Source: Chelatococcus caeni | Lineage (GTDB): Bacteria; Pseudomonadota; Alphaproteobacteria; Rhizobiales; Beijerinckiaceae | Assembly: GCF_014196925.1 (NCBI RefSeq) | Contig: NZ_JACIEN010000001.1 | Location: 1,178,001 to 1,242,000, forward strand | Reading direction: 5' to 3' | DNA: 64,000 nucleotides | In this document: positions 23,754 to 34,448 of the stretch, one piece after another | How the letters are laid out: each line of letters begins with the position of its first letter | Numbering within the stretch: the first letter of the stretch is position 1 | Notes under the pieces: generated by a model | Database searches by the model: none | The model's input: only the letters and a program-made list of their open reading frames with translations | What the model was told of the DNA's origin: nothing | Program-made: the position numbers and the translations under genes

Positions 23754-24809
23754 ATGTCGGATCCGGTGTTCTTCGTCCAGGCCGTGCGCCCGACGCTCGC
23801 CGAGGTGGCGTCTCTCACCGGCGTGACGCTGCCTGCGGGCGCGGACCCGCAGATGGTGCTGAGCGGGGTCTCGCCGCTCGAAAGCGCGGCGCAGGGTGAT
23901 CTCGCCTATATGGACAACCCGCGCTATGCCGCCGCGCTCGATGTGACGCAGGCGAGTGCCTGTTTCGTCTCGAAGCGCTTTGCCGCGCGCGTGCCTGCCG
24001 GCTGCGTGGCGCTCGTGGTCGCCGAGCCTTACCGCGCCTTCGCCAAGGTGCTCACGGCGATGTATCCGGCGGCGGCGCGGCCGGGCTCGCAGTTCGGTGC
24101 CGACGGCATCTCGCCCGGCGCCTATGTGCATCCCCAGGCGCGGCTCGAGCCGGGCGTCGTCGTCGATCCGGGGGCGAGCGTCGGCCCGGGAGCGGAGATC
24201 GGCTCCGGCACGGTCATCTCGTCGAATGCCGTGGTCGGCCCCGGCGTCCGCATCGGCCGCAACAGCTCCATCGGCCCCGGCGTCGTGCTGCAGCACGCGC
24301 TCGTCGGCAACCGCGTCATCCTGCACGCGGGCGCCAAGATCGGGCAGGACGGCTTCGGCTTCGCCATGAGCGCCCAGGGCCATCTCAAGGTGCCGCAGAT
24401 CGGGCGCGTCATCATCCAGGACGACGTCGAGATCGGTGCCAACACCACCGTCGACCGGGGCGCCAGCCGCGACACCGTGATCGGCGAGGGCACGAAGATC
24501 GACAACCTGGTGCAGATTGGTCATAACGTCGTCATCGGCCGCCATTGCGTCATCGTCTCGCAGGTCGGCATCGCGGGCAGCGCCACGTTGGAGGACTTCG
24601 TCGTCCTCGGCGGCCAGGTCGGTGTCGTCGGGCACGTTCGCATCGGCATGGGCGCGCAGATCGCGGCGACGAGCAATGTCGCGACCGACGTGCCGGCGGG
24701 GGTCAAGTGGGGCGGCTCGCCCGCCAAGCCCATGCGGGCCTGGCTGCGCGAGGTGATGACGTTGAAGAGCCTGGCGGCACGACGCGGCGGCGACGCCGGC
24801 GAAGGATAA
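23754..24809 (+). CDS. lpxD: UDP-3-O-(3-hydroxyacyl)glucosamine N-acyltransferase
   Basis: 351 residues from ATG 23754; an in-frame GTG at 23676 would overlap bamA and run through the hairpin, so it is not used. Third step of lipid A synthesis: adds the N-linked hydroxyacyl chain. The N-terminal uridine-binding domain is followed by a left-handed beta-helix of hexapeptide repeats (for example [17 protein letters not shown], residues about 110-300) with the catalytic histidine region [15 protein letters not shown]. First gene of lpxD-fabZ-lpxA-lpxI-lpxB. Confidence 0.95.
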   Translation: MSDPVFFVQAVRPTLAEVASLTGVTLPAGADPQMVLSGVSPLESAAQGDLAYMDNPRYAAALDVTQASACFVSKRFAARVPAGCVALVVAEPYRAFAKVLTAMYPAAARPGSQFGADGISPGAYVHPQARLEPGVVVDPGASVGPGAEIGSGTVISSNAVVGPGVRIGRNSSIGPGVVLQHALVGNRVILHAGAKIGQDGFGFAMSAQGHLKVPQIGRVIIQDDVEIGANTTVDRGASRDTVIGEGTKIDNLVQIGHNVVIGRHCVIVSQVGIAGSATLEDFVVLGGQVGVVGHVRIGMGAQIAATSNVATDVPAGVKWGGSPAKPMRAWLREVMTLKSLAARRGGDAGEG

Positions 24810-24860
24810 GGAACCACGGCGGGCGCCCGGCGCCTGCGTTGTGCGGGGAGACAACCATAC

Positions 24861-25325
24861 ATGAACGATGCGACCACGGGCCTCGAGGCTGCCGACATCG
24901 TGCAGATCCTGAGCTATCTGCCGCACCGTTACCCCTTCTTGCTCATCGACCGCATCATCGAGATGAAGGGCGACGAGAGCTGCATCGGCATCAAGAACGT
25001 CACCTACAACGAGCCGCAGTTCATGGGGCATTTCCCCAGCCGCCCCATGTTTCCCGGCGTGTTCATGATCGAGGGCATGGCCCAGACCGCCGGCGCCATG
25101 TGCGTCGCCTCCAAGCTCGCGCAGAAGGCGCGGCCCAAGGAGGTCTATTTCATGACCATCGACAAGGCCAAGTTCCGCAAGCCGGTCGGCCCGGGCGACA
25201 CGGTGGAGTACCACATGACCAAACTCGCCAACCGCCGCAACATGTGGTGGTATCGCGGTGAGGCGAAGGTCAATGGCGTGCTCGTCTGCGAGGCTGAAGT
25301 CAGCGCCATGCTGGTCGTAGAGTAG
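24861..25325 (+). CDS. fabZ: 3-hydroxyacyl-[ACP] dehydratase FabZ
   Basis: 154 residues. Hot-dog-fold dehydratase of fatty-acid elongation. Active-site His57 lies in [13 protein letters not shown] and the glutamate in [10 protein letters not shown] near residue 71. Its place between lpxD and lpxA is standard and balances the shared 3-hydroxyacyl-ACP pool between membrane lipid and lipid A. Confidence 0.96.
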   Translation: MNDATTGLEAADIVQILSYLPHRYPFLLIDRIIEMKGDESCIGIKNVTYNEPQFMGHFPSRPMFPGVFMIEGMAQTAGAMCVASKLAQKARPKEVYFMTIDKAKFRKPVGPGDTVEYHMTKLANRRNMWWYRGEAKVNGVLVCEAEVSAMLVVE

Positions 25326-25329
25326 GTTG

Positions 25330-26130
25330 ATGTCGCAGATTCATCCGACGGCGATTGTCGAGGACGGTGCGCGCCTCGGCGAGGGTGTGCGTATCGGTCC
25401 CTATTGCCACGTCGGCCCCGAGGTGTCGCTGGGGGACGGCTGCGAACTCGTCAGCCACGCGGTGGTCGCCGGCCGTACCCGCATCGGGGCCCGCACGCGG
25501 ATATTCCCCTTCGCCTCCATCGGCCATCAGCCGCAGGACCTGAAGTATCACGGCGAGCCCTCGACGCTCGAGGTCGGCAGCGACTGCATCATCCGGGAGG
25601 GCGTCACGCTCAATCCCGGCACCGAGGGCGGGGGCATGAAGACGGTCATCGGCGACCGCTGCGCCTTCCTCGCCAACTCGCACGTCGGGCACGACTGCGA
25701 GGTCGGCAGCAATGTGATCCTGTCGAACAACGTCATGCTGGCGGGCCACGTGACCGTGGGCAACTACGTCATCATCGGCGGCGGGGCGGCGGTCATCCAG
25801 TTCGCGCGCGTTGGCGCGCACGCCTTCGTCGGCGGCATGTCGGGGCTGGAGAACGACCTCATCCCCTATGGCATGGCCATGGGCAACCGGGCCCATCTGT
25901 CGGGCCTTAACATCGTCGGCATGCAGCGCCGCGGCTTCTCGCGCGAGGACATCCACACCGTCCGGCGCGCCTACCGCCTGCTCTTTGCGGATGAAGGCAG
26001 CCTGCGCGAGCGCGTGGAGGACGTGGCGGCGGAGTTCCAGAACCACGCCGTCGTGCACGAGATCCTCGACTTCATCCGCGAGGGCGGCAAGCGCTCCATC
26101 TGCACCCCGCGGGCTTCCGAAGAGAGCTGA
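25330..26130 (+). CDS. lpxA: UDP-N-acetylglucosamine acyltransferase
   Basis: 266 residues. First committed step of lipid A synthesis. A left-handed beta-helix of hexapeptide repeats starts at IHPTAIVEDGARLGEGVRIG; the catalytic histidine segment LANSHVGHDCEVG is near residues 115-127; the C-terminal helical part is GFSREDIHTVRRAYRLLF. ATG 25330 lies four bases after the fabZ stop; the in-frame TTG just before it is not needed. Confidence 0.95.
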   Translation: MSQIHPTAIVEDGARLGEGVRIGPYCHVGPEVSLGDGCELVSHAVVAGRTRIGARTRIFPFASIGHQPQDLKYHGEPSTLEVGSDCIIREGVTLNPGTEGGGMKTVIGDRCAFLANSHVGHDCEVGSNVILSNNVMLAGHVTVGNYVIIGGGAAVIQFARVGAHAFVGGMSGLENDLIPYGMAMGNRAHLSGLNIVGMQRRGFSREDIHTVRRAYRLLFADEGSLRERVEDVAAEFQNHAVVHEILDFIREGGKRSICTPRASEES

Positions 26131-26132
26131 CC

Positions 26133-26990
26133 ATGGCTGCTGGCGCGCCGGTCGCCCTGCTCGCCGGCGGCGGGGCCCTGCCGGGCCTGCTCCGCGCAGC
26201 CTTGCTCCGGCGCGATCGGAGCGTCCGGGTCCTCGCCCTGCGCGGCTTCGCCGAGCGGGCGCTGGCCCGTCAGGCCGACGTCGTCGTCGATATCCTCGAT
26301 TACAAACGCATCTTCGCCCAGCTCGAAGCCTGGGCGCCGGCCGAGGTGGTGCTCGTCGGCACCGTGCATCGGCCCAAGCCCACGGCCTTTGCCGGGGCTC
26401 TCGCTGCATTCAGGAACCGGGACGAGATCGCCGCAATCTTGGGGGCGGGCGACGACGGCCTGCTCGCCGGCGTCATCCGTCTCCTGGAGGAGCGCGGCCT
26501 CACGGTGGGCGGCATCGATCGGCTGGCGCCGGAGCTGCTCGCCGGGGCGGGCGTTCTCGGCGCCGTGGCGCCCGATGAGCCGGGCCTTGCGGCCGCGGCG
26601 ACGGGGCAGGGGGTGCTCGAGGCGTTGTCGCCGTTCGACGTCGGGCAGGCGGTGGTCGTCGCCGCGCAGCGTGTCGTCGCCATCGAGGGGCCGGAGGGCA
26701 CCGATGCGATGCTCGCCCGTGCGCGCCGCCTGCGGCGCAGCCCGCGCCTGCGCGCCATCCATGGCGGCGTGCTGGTCAAGATGGCGAAGGTCGGCCAGGA
26801 CCTGCGCGTCGACCTGCCGACCATCGGGCCGCGCACCGTCGCCTGTGCGGCGCGGGCCGGCCTTGCCGGCATCGCCATCGGCGCCGGTGCGACGCTGATC
26901 GTCGACGGGCCCGGCACGATCGCCGAGGCGGACCGGCGCGGCCTCTTCCTCCTCGGCATCGAGCGACGGCACGACAGGATCGAGACCTGA
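26133..26990 (+). CDS. lpxI: UDP-2,3-diacylglucosamine pyrophosphatase LpxI
   Basis: 285 residues. Alphaproteobacterial functional replacement of LpxH: hydrolyses UDP-2,3-diacylglucosamine to lipid X and UMP. The start LLAGGGALPGLLRAAL, the middle GRDEIAAI-like FRNRDEIAAILGAGDDGLL and the C-terminal KMAKVGQDLRVDLPTIGP with AGLAGIAIGAG match the DUF1009/LpxI family. Its ATG lies two bases after lpxA and its TGA overlaps the lpxB ATG, so the genes are tightly coupled. Confidence 0.92.
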   Translation: MAAGAPVALLAGGGALPGLLRAALLRRDRSVRVLALRGFAERALARQADVVVDILDYKRIFAQLEAWAPAEVVLVGTVHRPKPTAFAGALAAFRNRDEIAAILGAGDDGLLAGVIRLLEERGLTVGGIDRLAPELLAGAGVLGAVAPDEPGLAAAATGQGVLEALSPFDVGQAVVVAAQRVVAIEGPEGTDAMLARARRLRRSPRLRAIHGGVLVKMAKVGQDLRVDLPTIGPRTVACAARAGLAGIAIGAGATLIVDGPGTIAEADRRGLFLLGIERRHDRIET

Positions 26991-28153
26991 TGCAGCAGCA
27001 GGCCGGATTGCACGTCTTCATCGTCGCCGGGGAGGAATCGGGCGATCAGCTCGGCTTCAAGCTCATGCGCTCGCTGCGGGCCCGGCATCCGGACATCCGC
27101 TTTTCCGGCGTCGGCGGCCACGCCATGGCGGGCGAGGGGCTGACGAGCCTCTTCCCGCTCGACGACATCGCCGTCATGGGTTTCACCGCCGTCATCGGCC
27201 GCCTCAGAACGATCATCGACCGCGTGCATCGCACGGTCGATGCCGCCGTGGCGGCCCGGCCGGATATCCTCGTCATCATCGACAGCCCCGATTTCACCCA
27301 TGCGGTGGCGAAGAGGGTGCGCAAGCGCCTGCCCGACCTGCCGGTGGTCGACTATGTCAGCCCGAGCGTCTGGGCCTGGCGCCCCGGCCGCGCCCGCAAG
27401 ATGCGCGCCTATGTCGACCACGTATTGGCGCTGCTGCCCTTCGAGCCGGCGGCCCACGCGCGTCTCGGCGGCCCCCAATGCAGCTATGTCGGCCATCCGC
27501 TCATCGAGCGGCTGGCCGAGCTGCGCCCGGCAAGCGGGGAGCGGCCGGCCCTTGCCGAAGGGGCGCCCGCGACGGTTCTGGTGCTGCCGGGCAGCCGCCG
27601 CTCCGAGGTGTCCCGGCTCATGCCGGTCTTTCGCGAGACCTTGCCGCTGGTCGAGACGGCGAGCCGGCGGCCGCTGCATTGGCTGATGCCGGTCGTCCCG
27701 CACCTCGCCGATGAGATCGAGGCCGCCGTCGCCGCCTGGCCCGTAAAGCCGCAGATCGTCCACGGCGCCGCGGCCAAGCTGGCGGCCTTCCGGCAGGCCC
27801 ACGCGGCCCTCGCCGCCTCCGGCACGGTCACCTTGGAGCTTGCTTTGTCCGGCGTGCCGATGGTGGTCGCCTACAAGGTGGGCTGGCTCGAATCCCAGGT
27901 GCGCCACTTCCTCACCGTGTCGACCATCACCCTCGCCAATCTCATCCTCGGCGAGAGCGCCATCCCCGAGCGTCTGCAATGGGACTGCACGCCCGAGAAG
28001 CTTGCCGGCACGCTCGCGCCGCTGATCGAGGAAGGGCCGGAAAGGCAGGCCCAGCTCGCCGCGCTCGCCCGCCTCGATGCGGCGATGCGCATCGGTGACG
28101 AGGAGCCGAGCGAGAGGGCCGCGCGCATCGTGCTCGCCGTCGCCGGGCGCTGA
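26990..28153 (+). CDS. lpxB: Lipid-A-disaccharide synthase
   Basis: 387 residues. Peripheral membrane GT-B glycosyltransferase joining lipid X and UDP-diacylglucosamine. Motifs: FIVAGEESGDQLG at the start, FSGVGGHAMAGEGL, DYVSPSVWAWRPGRARKM, VLVLPGSRRSEVSRLMP and AASGTVTLELALSGVPMVV. Its ATG overlaps the lpxI stop. It is the last gene before a bidirectional terminator shared with gltA. Confidence 0.96.
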   Translation: MQQQAGLHVFIVAGEESGDQLGFKLMRSLRARHPDIRFSGVGGHAMAGEGLTSLFPLDDIAVMGFTAVIGRLRTIIDRVHRTVDAAVAARPDILVIIDSPDFTHAVAKRVRKRLPDLPVVDYVSPSVWAWRPGRARKMRAYVDHVLALLPFEPAAHARLGGPQCSYVGHPLIERLAELRPASGERPALAEGAPATVLVLPGSRRSEVSRLMPVFRETLPLVETASRRPLHWLMPVVPHLADEIEAAVAAWPVKPQIVHGAAAKLAAFRQAHAALAASGTVTLELALSGVPMVVAYKVGWLESQVRHFLTVSTITLANLILGESAIPERLQWDCTPEKLAGTLAPLIEEGPERQAQLAALARLDAAMRIGDEEPSERAARIVLAVAGR

Positions 28154-28190
28154 GCAGCGAGAAACGCAGGCAAGGAGAACGAAGGCATGA

Positions 28191-28220
28191 AAAAAGGGCC
28201 CCGTGAGGGGCCCTTTCGTT
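28191..28220. terminator. Bidirectional terminator between lpxB and gltA
   Basis: AAAGGGCCCC (28193-28202), loop GTGA, GGGGCCCTTT (28207-28216). An A-run on the left gives gltA its T-tract on the minus strand; TTTCGTTTGT serves lpxB. It fits the convergent layout. Confidence 0.9.
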
Positions 28221-28232
28221 TGTCCGAACCGC

Positions 28233-29525
28233 TCAGGAGCGCTGGGCGATCGGGGTGTAGTCGCGCTGCGGCGCGCCGGTGTAGAGCTGGCGCGGACGGC
28301 CGATCTTCTGGGACGGATCCTCGATCATCTCCTTCCACTGCGCGATCCAGCCGACGGTGCGGGCCAGAGCGAACAGCACGGTGAACATGGAGGTGGGGAA
28401 GCCCATCGCCTTCAGCGTGATGCCCGAGTAGAAGTCGATGTTCGGATAGAGCTTCTTCTCGATGAAATATTCGTCGTGCAGGGCGATGCGCTCGAGCTCC
28501 ATGGCGACATCGAGCAGCGGGTCGTCCTTGATGCCGAGCTCGTTCAGCACCTCGTGCGTCGTGCGCTGCATGATCTTGGCCCGCGGGTCGTAGTTCTTGT
28601 AGACCCGGTGACCGAAGCCCATGAGGCGGAACGGATCGTTCTTGTCCTTCGCGCGGGCGATGAACTCGGGGATCCGGTCGGGCGTGCCGATCTCTTCCAG
28701 CATCTTGAGCGCCGCCTCGTTGGCGCCCCCGTGAGCCGGGCCCCACAGGCAGGCAACGCCCGCCGCGATGCAGGCGAAGGGATTGGCGCCCGAGGAACCG
28801 GCGAGCCTCACCGTCGAGGTGGAGGCATTCTGCTCGTGGTCGGCATGCAGGATGAAGATGCGGTCCATCGCCCGGGCGAGCACCGGGTTCGGCACGTATT
28901 CCTCGCACGGCACGCCGAAGCACATGTGCAGGAAGTTCGACGTGTAGTCGAGGTTGTTCTTCGGATACATGAACGGCTGGCCGATGGAATATTTATAGGC
29001 CATGGCCGCAAGCGTCGGCACCTTCGCGATCATGCGCATGGAGGCGATCATGCGCTGCTGCGGATCGGAGATGTCGGTGGAGTCGTGATAGAAGGCCGAG
29101 AGGGCGCCGACGGAGGCTACGAGGATCGCCATCGGGTGGGCGTCGCGGCGGAAGCCCTGGAAGAACCGCGTCATCTGCTCGTGCACCATCGTATGGCGCG
29201 TCACGCGGTAGTCGAAATCGGCCTTCTGGCTCGCCGTGGGCAGCTCCCCGTAGAGGAGGAGGTAGCAGGTTTCCAGGAAGTCGCCGTGCTCGGCGAGCTG
29301 CTCGATCGGGTAGCCGCGGTAGAGAAGCACGCCCTCGTCACCGTCGATATAGGTGATCTTGGACTCGCAGCTCGCGGTCGAGGTGAAACCCGGATCGTAA
29401 GTGAACATCCCGGCATTTTTGTAGAGCGGCGCGATGTCGACGACGCTCGGCCCAATCGTTCCCTCTCGCACGGCAAGGTCGATATTCTTGCCGTCGATGG
29501 AGAACGTGCCCGTTCCTGCGCTCAT
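28233..29525 (-). CDS. gltA: Citrate synthase
   Basis: 430 residues from ATG 29525; the open frame continues to 29720 but homologues start at [12 protein letters not shown]. Condenses acetyl-CoA and oxaloacetate, first step of the TCA cycle. The hexameric, NADH-sensitive type seems likely from the N-terminal beta domain ([38 protein letters not shown]). Catalytic regions: [25 protein letters not shown] and [14 protein letters not shown]. It follows gltX on the minus strand after 261 bp in which I see no gene. Confidence 0.96.
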   Translation of the reverse strand: MSAGTGTFSIDGKNIDLAVREGTIGPSVVDIAPLYKNAGMFTYDPGFTSTASCESKITYIDGDEGVLLYRGYPIEQLAEHGDFLETCYLLLYGELPTASQKADFDYRVTRHTMVHEQMTRFFQGFRRDAHPMAILVASVGALSAFYHDSTDISDPQQRMIASMRMIAKVPTLAAMAYKYSIGQPFMYPKNNLDYTSNFLHMCFGVPCEEYVPNPVLARAMDRIFILHADHEQNASTSTVRLAGSSGANPFACIAAGVACLWGPAHGGANEAALKMLEEIGTPDRIPEFIARAKDKNDPFRLMGFGHRVYKNYDPRAKIMQRTTHEVLNELGIKDDPLLDVAMELERIALHDEYFIEKKLYPNIDFYSGITLKAMGFPTSMFTVLFALARTVGWIAQWKEMIEDPSQKIGRPRQLYTGAPQRDYTPIAQRS

Positions 29526-29779
29526 GGATGCATCCCCTTTCTTCGGGTAAAGCGCACAGGACAACGGCTCATCGGCAGGGGGCTGACCCCTTGGCTGTGA
29601 TTGCCTTTCCGCTCCGCCGTCCCGCGGTTTTCGATCCGATCGAGATAAGATCGAGGCCTGCGTATCGCATTCGCGGCATGCGTTCAAGCAGCGCCGGAAG
29701 CGGGACTTGTCGGGCGACAATGCCGGCGCCGCAACCCTTGGGGCAAGTCGTTGCTGCGCCGCATCAAAGTGTCTGGTCG

Positions 29780-29797
29780 AGGCCCGTCAGCGGGCCT
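29780..29797 (-). repeat. Hairpin overlapping the gltX stop codon
   Basis: AGGCCCG, loop TCAG, CGGGCCT: a perfect 7-bp stem that contains the gltX stop codon. No T-run follows on the minus strand. It may be a weak terminator or a 3'-end stabiliser. Confidence 0.45.
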
Positions 29798-31208
29798 GGT
29801 CGCGCAGCCGCGCCAGGCTCTCCTCGCGGCCGAGCACCTCCATGACGTCGAACAGGCCGGGCGAGGTGGAGCGCCCCGTCAGCGCCGCCCTGAGTGGCTG
29901 CGCCATCAGGCCGAGCTTGACGCCCGCCTCCTCGGCGGCCGCGCGCACGGCGGCCTCCGTTTCCCCCGGCGTCCACGCGTCGAGGCCCTCGAGGCGACGC
30001 AGCACCTGCCCGAGCCGCCCCCGGGCGGCATCATCGAGAATGCCGCGCGCCTTGTCGTCGAGCGCGAGGGGGCGCGACGCATAAAGATAGGAGGCGCTGT
30101 CGAGGAGCTCGATCAGCGTCTTGGCGCGCTCCTTGAGGCCGGGCATGGCGGCGAGCAGCTTCTCCCGCAGGGACGGCTCCAGCGACGCGCCGAGGCCGCG
30201 GGCCGGGCCGATCTCCGGCAGCAGCGCCTCGATGGCCTGGAGAAGCTCTTCGTCCGGCGCGAGCCGCATGTAATGGCCGTTGAGGTTCTCCAGCTTGGCG
30301 AAATCGAAGCGGGCGGGCGAGCGGCCGATGCTGGTGAGGTTGAAGGCCGCGGTCATCTCCTCGGTGGAGAAGACCTCCTGGTCGCCGTGGCTCCAGCCGA
30401 GGCGCACGAGATAGTTGCGCAGGGCCGCCGGCAGGTAGCCCATGGACCGGTAGGCGTCGATGCCGAGCGCCCCGTGCCGCTTGGACAGCTTGGCGCCGTC
30501 CGGCCCGTGGATGAGCGGGATATGCGCCATCACCGGCACCGCCCAGCCGAGCGCCTCATAGATCTGCGTCTGCCGCGCCGCGTTCGTCAGATGGTCGTCG
30601 CCGCGGATGATGTGGGTGACGCCCATGTCGTGGTCGTCGACGACGACGGCAAGCATGTAGGTCGGCGTGCCGTCGGAGCGCAGCAGAACGAGGTCGTCGA
30701 GGTCCTTGTTCTGCCACGTCACGCGGCCCTGGACCTGATCGTCCACCACGGTCTCGCCGGTCTGCGGTGCCTTGAGGCGGATGACGGGCTTGACGCCGGC
30801 GGGCGCCTCGGCGGGATCGCGGTCGCGCCAGCGCCCGTCGTAGCGCATCGGCCGCCCCTCCTTGCGGGCGAGCGCGCGCATCTCCTCGAGCTCCTCGGGC
30901 GTGGCGTAGCAGTAATAGGCCTTGCCCCGGCGCAGCAGCTCCTCCGCCACTTCGCGATGACGCGCGGCGCGCGCGAACTGGTGCACGACCTCGCCGTCCC
31001 AGTCGAGGCCGAGCCAGGTCATGCCGTCGAGGATCGCCTGGATCGCGGCCTCGGTGGAGCGTTCCCGGTCGGTATCCTCGATGCGCAGCAGCATCTTGCC
31101 GCCGTGGTGGCGGGCGAAGAGCCAGTTGAACAGGGCCGTGCGGGCGCCGCCGATGTGGAGGAAGCCCGTGGGCGAAGGCGCGAAGCGGGTGACGACCGTG
31201 CCTGACAT
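29787..31208 (-). CDS. gltX: Glutamate--tRNA ligase
   Basis: 473 residues. Class I synthetase charging tRNA-Glu; glutamyl-tRNA also feeds haem synthesis in bacteria using the C5 route, though most alphaproteobacteria use ALA synthase. The HIGH-equivalent is HIGG at residues 18-21 in [15 protein letters not shown]; the KMSKS-equivalent is KLSKR at 240-244. The all-helical anticodon domain follows. Rhizobia often carry two GltX paralogues, of which one may be a non-discriminating enzyme; this cannot be decided here. It is transcribed divergently from comEC. Confidence 0.95.
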   Translation of the reverse strand: MSGTVVTRFAPSPTGFLHIGGARTALFNWLFARHHGGKMLLRIEDTDRERSTEAAIQAILDGMTWLGLDWDGEVVHQFARAARHREVAEELLRRGKAYYCYATPEELEEMRALARKEGRPMRYDGRWRDRDPAEAPAGVKPVIRLKAPQTGETVVDDQVQGRVTWQNKDLDDLVLLRSDGTPTYMLAVVVDDHDMGVTHIIRGDDHLTNAARQTQIYEALGWAVPVMAHIPLIHGPDGAKLSKRHGALGIDAYRSMGYLPAALRNYLVRLGWSHGDQEVFSTEEMTAAFNLTSIGRSPARFDFAKLENLNGHYMRLAPDEELLQAIEALLPEIGPARGLGASLEPSLREKLLAAMPGLKERAKTLIELLDSASYLYASRPLALDDKARGILDDAARGRLGQVLRRLEGLDAWTPGETEAAVRAAAEEAGVKLGLMAQPLRAALTGRSTSPGLFDVMEVLGREESLARLRDQAR

Positions 31209-31364
31209 GGGTGTTCGGAACTCTCGGAAGGTGGCGGTGACGAATCGATGCGAGCTTGCCGCATGCCGCGTGCTGCTCGCAAAATCCGGCGACTTGATGG
31301 TTCAATGCGGCGGGCGCTCGTGTAGCATGACCTGCCGTCAGACGTAAGGAATTCCTCGCTCCGC

Positions 31365-33656
31365 ATGCCGTCGGACCGATCCCGCCAGGCCCGTGCCGTT
31401 GCCGCCGTGCTCGATCGCGCGACCGGCGGACGCGGCGCCGTTCTGGCTGGTGGCCTGTCCCTTGCCGATGTCGGCTCGTTTCTTACCCGCTGCCTCGACG
31501 AGGAGGGCACGCACCGGCGCCTGTTCCCCTGGGCGGCGGTGAGCTTCGGCATCGGGGTGCTGCTCTATTTCGCGGCCGACCGCGAGCCGAGCGTCTGGGC
31601 GCCTGTCGTGGCGCTTGCCGTCACCGTCGGGGTGGCAGCCGTTTCGCGACGCTATGCGGCCTTCGTCGCGGCGGTTGCCGCCGCCTTTCTCTTTGCCGGC
31701 TTCCTCGCCGGTGCGGCCCGGACGGCCCGGGTGGAGGCACCGGTGCTCGCCCGCGTGACCATCGCGCCGCTCATCGGCTTCGTCGAAAGCGTGGAGGAGC
31801 GGCCGCAGGGGCCGCGCGCCGTCGTGCGCGTCGAGACGCTCGGCAATCTCGGCGACGGCGAGCGCCCGGCGCGGGTGCGGGTGTCGATGCGCGAGCCGGC
31901 CCGGCTGCGCGCCGGCGACTTCATCAAGGCCACCGCCCGCCTGATGCCGCCGCCCGGGGCGGCCTGGCCGGGCGGCTACGATTTCACGCGCGACGCCTTC
32001 TTCCGCGGCATCGGCGCCGTGGGCTCTCTTGTGGGGCGTGTCGAGATCGGTGCCCCGCCACGGCCACCGGACTGGCGCCTGGGCCTTGCGACATGGCTCG
32101 ATGAGACGCGCAATGCGCTGACGGCGCGCATCGCCCGTGCCGCGGGCGGGCAGGAGGGGGCGGTCTCGGCCGCGCTCGTCACCGGCAAGCGCGGCCTCAT
32201 CACCGAGGACACCAACGAGGCCCTGCGCGCCGCCGGCCTCTATCACATCGTGTCGATCTCCGGCCTGCACATGGCGCTGGCCGCCGGCACGGTGTTCTGG
32301 GCCGTGCGCGCGCTCCTCGCGCTCTTTCCGGCCATCGCCCTCACGTGGCCGATCAAGAAGATCGCCGCCGCGACGGCCATGGCGGGGGCCGTGGGCTACT
32401 GCCTGTTCTCGGGCGCCGACGTCGCCACCCAGCGGGCGCTGATCATGACGCTGACCATGCTCGGCGCCATCCTCGCCGACCGGCCGGCGCTCTCGATGCG
32501 CAATCTCGCCTTCGCCGCCATCCTGTGCCTCGCCCTCGAGCCGGAGGCGGTGCTCGGGCCGAGCTTCCAGATGTCGTTCTCGGCGGTCGCCTGCCTCGTG
32601 GCGCTGGCGGAATGGCAGGCGGCCCGCGCGGGCAGGGGCGAGGCGTCGCTCGGCCCGGTCGCGCGCGTCCTGCGCCATGCCTGGCGGTGGACCGTCGCCC
32701 TCGTCGTGACGACGCTCGTCGCCTCCCTGGCGACGGGGGCCTATGGCGCCTATCATTTCCAGACCGCCATGCCGCTGAGCGTCGTCGGCAACGGCATCGC
32801 GCTACCCTTCGTCTCCTTCATCGTCATGCCGGCGGCGGTGCTCGGGGTGCTGCTCAATCCCTTCGGCCTCGACGCGCCCATCTGGTGGCTGATGGGGCAG
32901 GGCACGGCCATCGTGCTCGCCGTCTCCCATGCCATGCAGGACTGGCGCCTGTCCGTGGTGGCGATACCGGCCTTTCCGGGCAGCGCGCTCATCCTCTTCT
33001 CGCTGGCGCTGCTCGTCCTGACCATCTGCATCTCGCCGCTGCGCTGGCTCGCCGCCGTGCCCGCAGCCGCCGCCCTCGCCATCGCCGCCGGAGCTGCGCG
33101 GCCCGACATCTTCGTCGACCGCAACGGTGCGAGCGCGGCCGTCCGGGGGACGGAGGGTCGCCTCGCCGTGCTCGGCCGCGCCTCGTCCTTCGTCGTCGCG
33201 CAATGGCTGCGCGCAGACGGCGATGCGAGGCAGCCGGGCGACGAAAGCCTCAAAAGCGGTGTCTTCTGCGACCGCGACGGCTGCACCATGCAGGCGGTCG
33301 ACGGCCGCATGGTCGCCCTGGTGCGCCGCCCCTCGGCCTTCGTCGAGGACTGCCGGCGGGCCGACATCCTCGTCACGGCGCTCACCGTCCCGCCCGGCTG
33401 TGCAGCGCCCGTGGTGATCGACCGCACGAAGCTGCGCGAGAACGGCGCAATGGCCGTCATCCTCGGGAATGGCGGCAGCGATCGGCTCATCGGCCAGTTG
33501 CCCTCCGACGAGCGCCGCGCCTGGATGCAGGCGCTTCCTTCACGACCGTTGCGCCAGACGACCGGCGCCGCGACGGGCCGGCCACCATCACCGACAGCCG
33601 ATGAGACGGGCGGGGAGGATCAGGAGCCCGACGTCAGTAGCGACGCAGCAGATTGA
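31365..33656 (+). CDS. comEC: ComEC/Rec2-family competence membrane protein
   Basis: 763 residues, polytopic inner-membrane protein. It has an N-terminal DUF4131-like part with membrane helices and an extracytoplasmic OB-like section (about 20-230) and the competence domain with [27 protein letters not shown] and [16 protein letters not shown] (about 270-560). The C-terminus has no HxHxDH motif, so the metallo-beta-lactamase domain of classical ComEC is absent or unrecognisable; alphaproteobacterial homologues often look like this. Proposed role: channel for single-stranded DNA during natural transformation. Its 3' end overlaps the end of lexA on the other strand by 23 bp. Other competence genes are not in view. 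Confidence 0.85.
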   Translation: MPSDRSRQARAVAAVLDRATGGRGAVLAGGLSLADVGSFLTRCLDEEGTHRRLFPWAAVSFGIGVLLYFAADREPSVWAPVVALAVTVGVAAVSRRYAAFVAAVAAAFLFAGFLAGAARTARVEAPVLARVTIAPLIGFVESVEERPQGPRAVVRVETLGNLGDGERPARVRVSMREPARLRAGDFIKATARLMPPPGAAWPGGYDFTRDAFFRGIGAVGSLVGRVEIGAPPRPPDWRLGLATWLDETRNALTARIARAAGGQEGAVSAALVTGKRGLITEDTNEALRAAGLYHIVSISGLHMALAAGTVFWAVRALLALFPAIALTWPIKKIAAATAMAGAVGYCLFSGADVATQRALIMTLTMLGAILADRPALSMRNLAFAAILCLALEPEAVLGPSFQMSFSAVACLVALAEWQAARAGRGEASLGPVARVLRHAWRWTVALVVTTLVASLATGAYGAYHFQTAMPLSVVGNGIALPFVSFIVMPAAVLGVLLNPFGLDAPIWWLMGQGTAIVLAVSHAMQDWRLSVVAIPAFPGSALILFSLALLVLTICISPLRWLAAVPAAAALAIAAGAARPDIFVDRNGASAAVRGTEGRLAVLGRASSFVVAQWLRADGDARQPGDESLKSGVFCDRDGCTMQAVDGRMVALVRRPSAFVEDCRRADILVTALTVPPGCAAPVVIDRTKLRENGAMAVILGNGGSDRLIGQLPSDERRAWMQALPSRPLRQTTGAATGRPPSPTADETGGEDQEPDVSSDAAD

Positions 33657-34332
33657 CGAGCTTGCCCTGGATGCGCACCCGGTCGGGGCCGAGCACGCGC
33701 GTCTCGTAGGCCGGGTTGGCCGCCTCGAGCGCGATGGAGGAGCCGCGGCGCCTCAGGCGCTTCAGCGTCGCTTCCTCGTCATCGATCAAGGCGACGACGA
33801 TATCGCCCGTATTCGCCGTATCCTGCTTGCGGATGACGACCGTATCGCCGTCGAGAATGCCGGCCTCGATCATCGAGTCGCCGCGCACCTCGAGCGCGAA
33901 GTGCTCGCCGCTGCCCAGCATGTCCGGTGGCAGCGAAACGGTGTGGCTGCGGCTCTGGATGGCGGAAATGGGCGTGCCGGCCGCGATCCGGCCCATGACG
34001 GGGATCGCCACCGTCTGGACCGCGGGTTCGACCGCCTGGGGCGCCGGCGCGCGCACCTTGCCGAGCCCGCCCTCGACGACGCTTGGGTTGAAGCGGCCGC
34101 GCGGGGCAGCGGCGACGCCGTCGGGCAGGCGCAGCACCTCGAGCGCCCGGGCGCGGTTCGGAAGCCGGCGAATGAAGCCGCGCTCCTCCAGCGCCACGAT
34201 GAGGCGATGGATGCCGGATTTCGACTTGAGGTCGAGCGCTTCCTTCATCTCGTCGAAGGACGGCGGCACGCCGGTCTCACGCAGGCGTTCGTGGATGAAA
34301 CGCAGGAGTTCGTGCTGTTTGCGCGTCAGCAT
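33634..34332 (-). CDS. lexA: LexA repressor
   Basis: 232 residues from ATG 34332; the frame stays open to 34434 but homologues begin [13 protein letters not shown]. Winged-helix DNA-binding domain at about 1-70 ([20 protein letters not shown]), then the self-cleaving S24 domain: scissile Ala118-Gly119 in [10 protein letters not shown], nucleophile Ser153 in RGDSMIEAG and general base Lys191 in ATLKRLRR. An exact LexA box 77 bp upstream shows autoregulation. It closes the minus-strand ppiD-trp-moa series, a usual place in Hyphomicrobiales. Confidence 0.97.
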   Translation of the reverse strand: MLTRKQHELLRFIHERLRETGVPPSFDEMKEALDLKSKSGIHRLIVALEERGFIRRLPNRARALEVLRLPDGVAAAPRGRFNPSVVEGGLGKVRAPAPQAVEPAVQTVAIPVMGRIAAGTPISAIQSRSHTVSLPPDMLGSGEHFALEVRGDSMIEAGILDGDTVVIRKQDTANTGDIVVALIDDEEATLKRLRRRGSSIALEAANPAYETRVLGPDRVRIQGKLVNLLRRY

Positions 34333-34408
34333 GGCCGGCGATCTCGCTCCCCCTCGTCGAATCGCATTGTCGATGCGAGTCGAAAACAAATCATGAACGA
34401 GATTAGAC

Positions 34409-34423
34409 GTTCTCGGTGTGTTC
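34409..34423. promoter_or_regulatory. LexA (SOS) operator of lexA
   Basis: GTTC-TCGGTGT-GTTC, exactly GTTC-N7-GTTC, the direct-repeat operator of alphaproteobacterial LexA. It lies between moeA and the lexA ATG, giving lexA its own SOS promoter within the larger minus-strand cluster. Confidence 0.9.
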
Positions 34424-34448
34424 CGCAAGTTCAACCGACGCGGGAAAC

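Noticed and set aside
27884-27900. GGCTCGAATCCCAG as a tRNA T-arm
   Set aside because: It lies in the lpxB coding sequence and no acceptor stem, D-arm or anticodon arm surrounds it.
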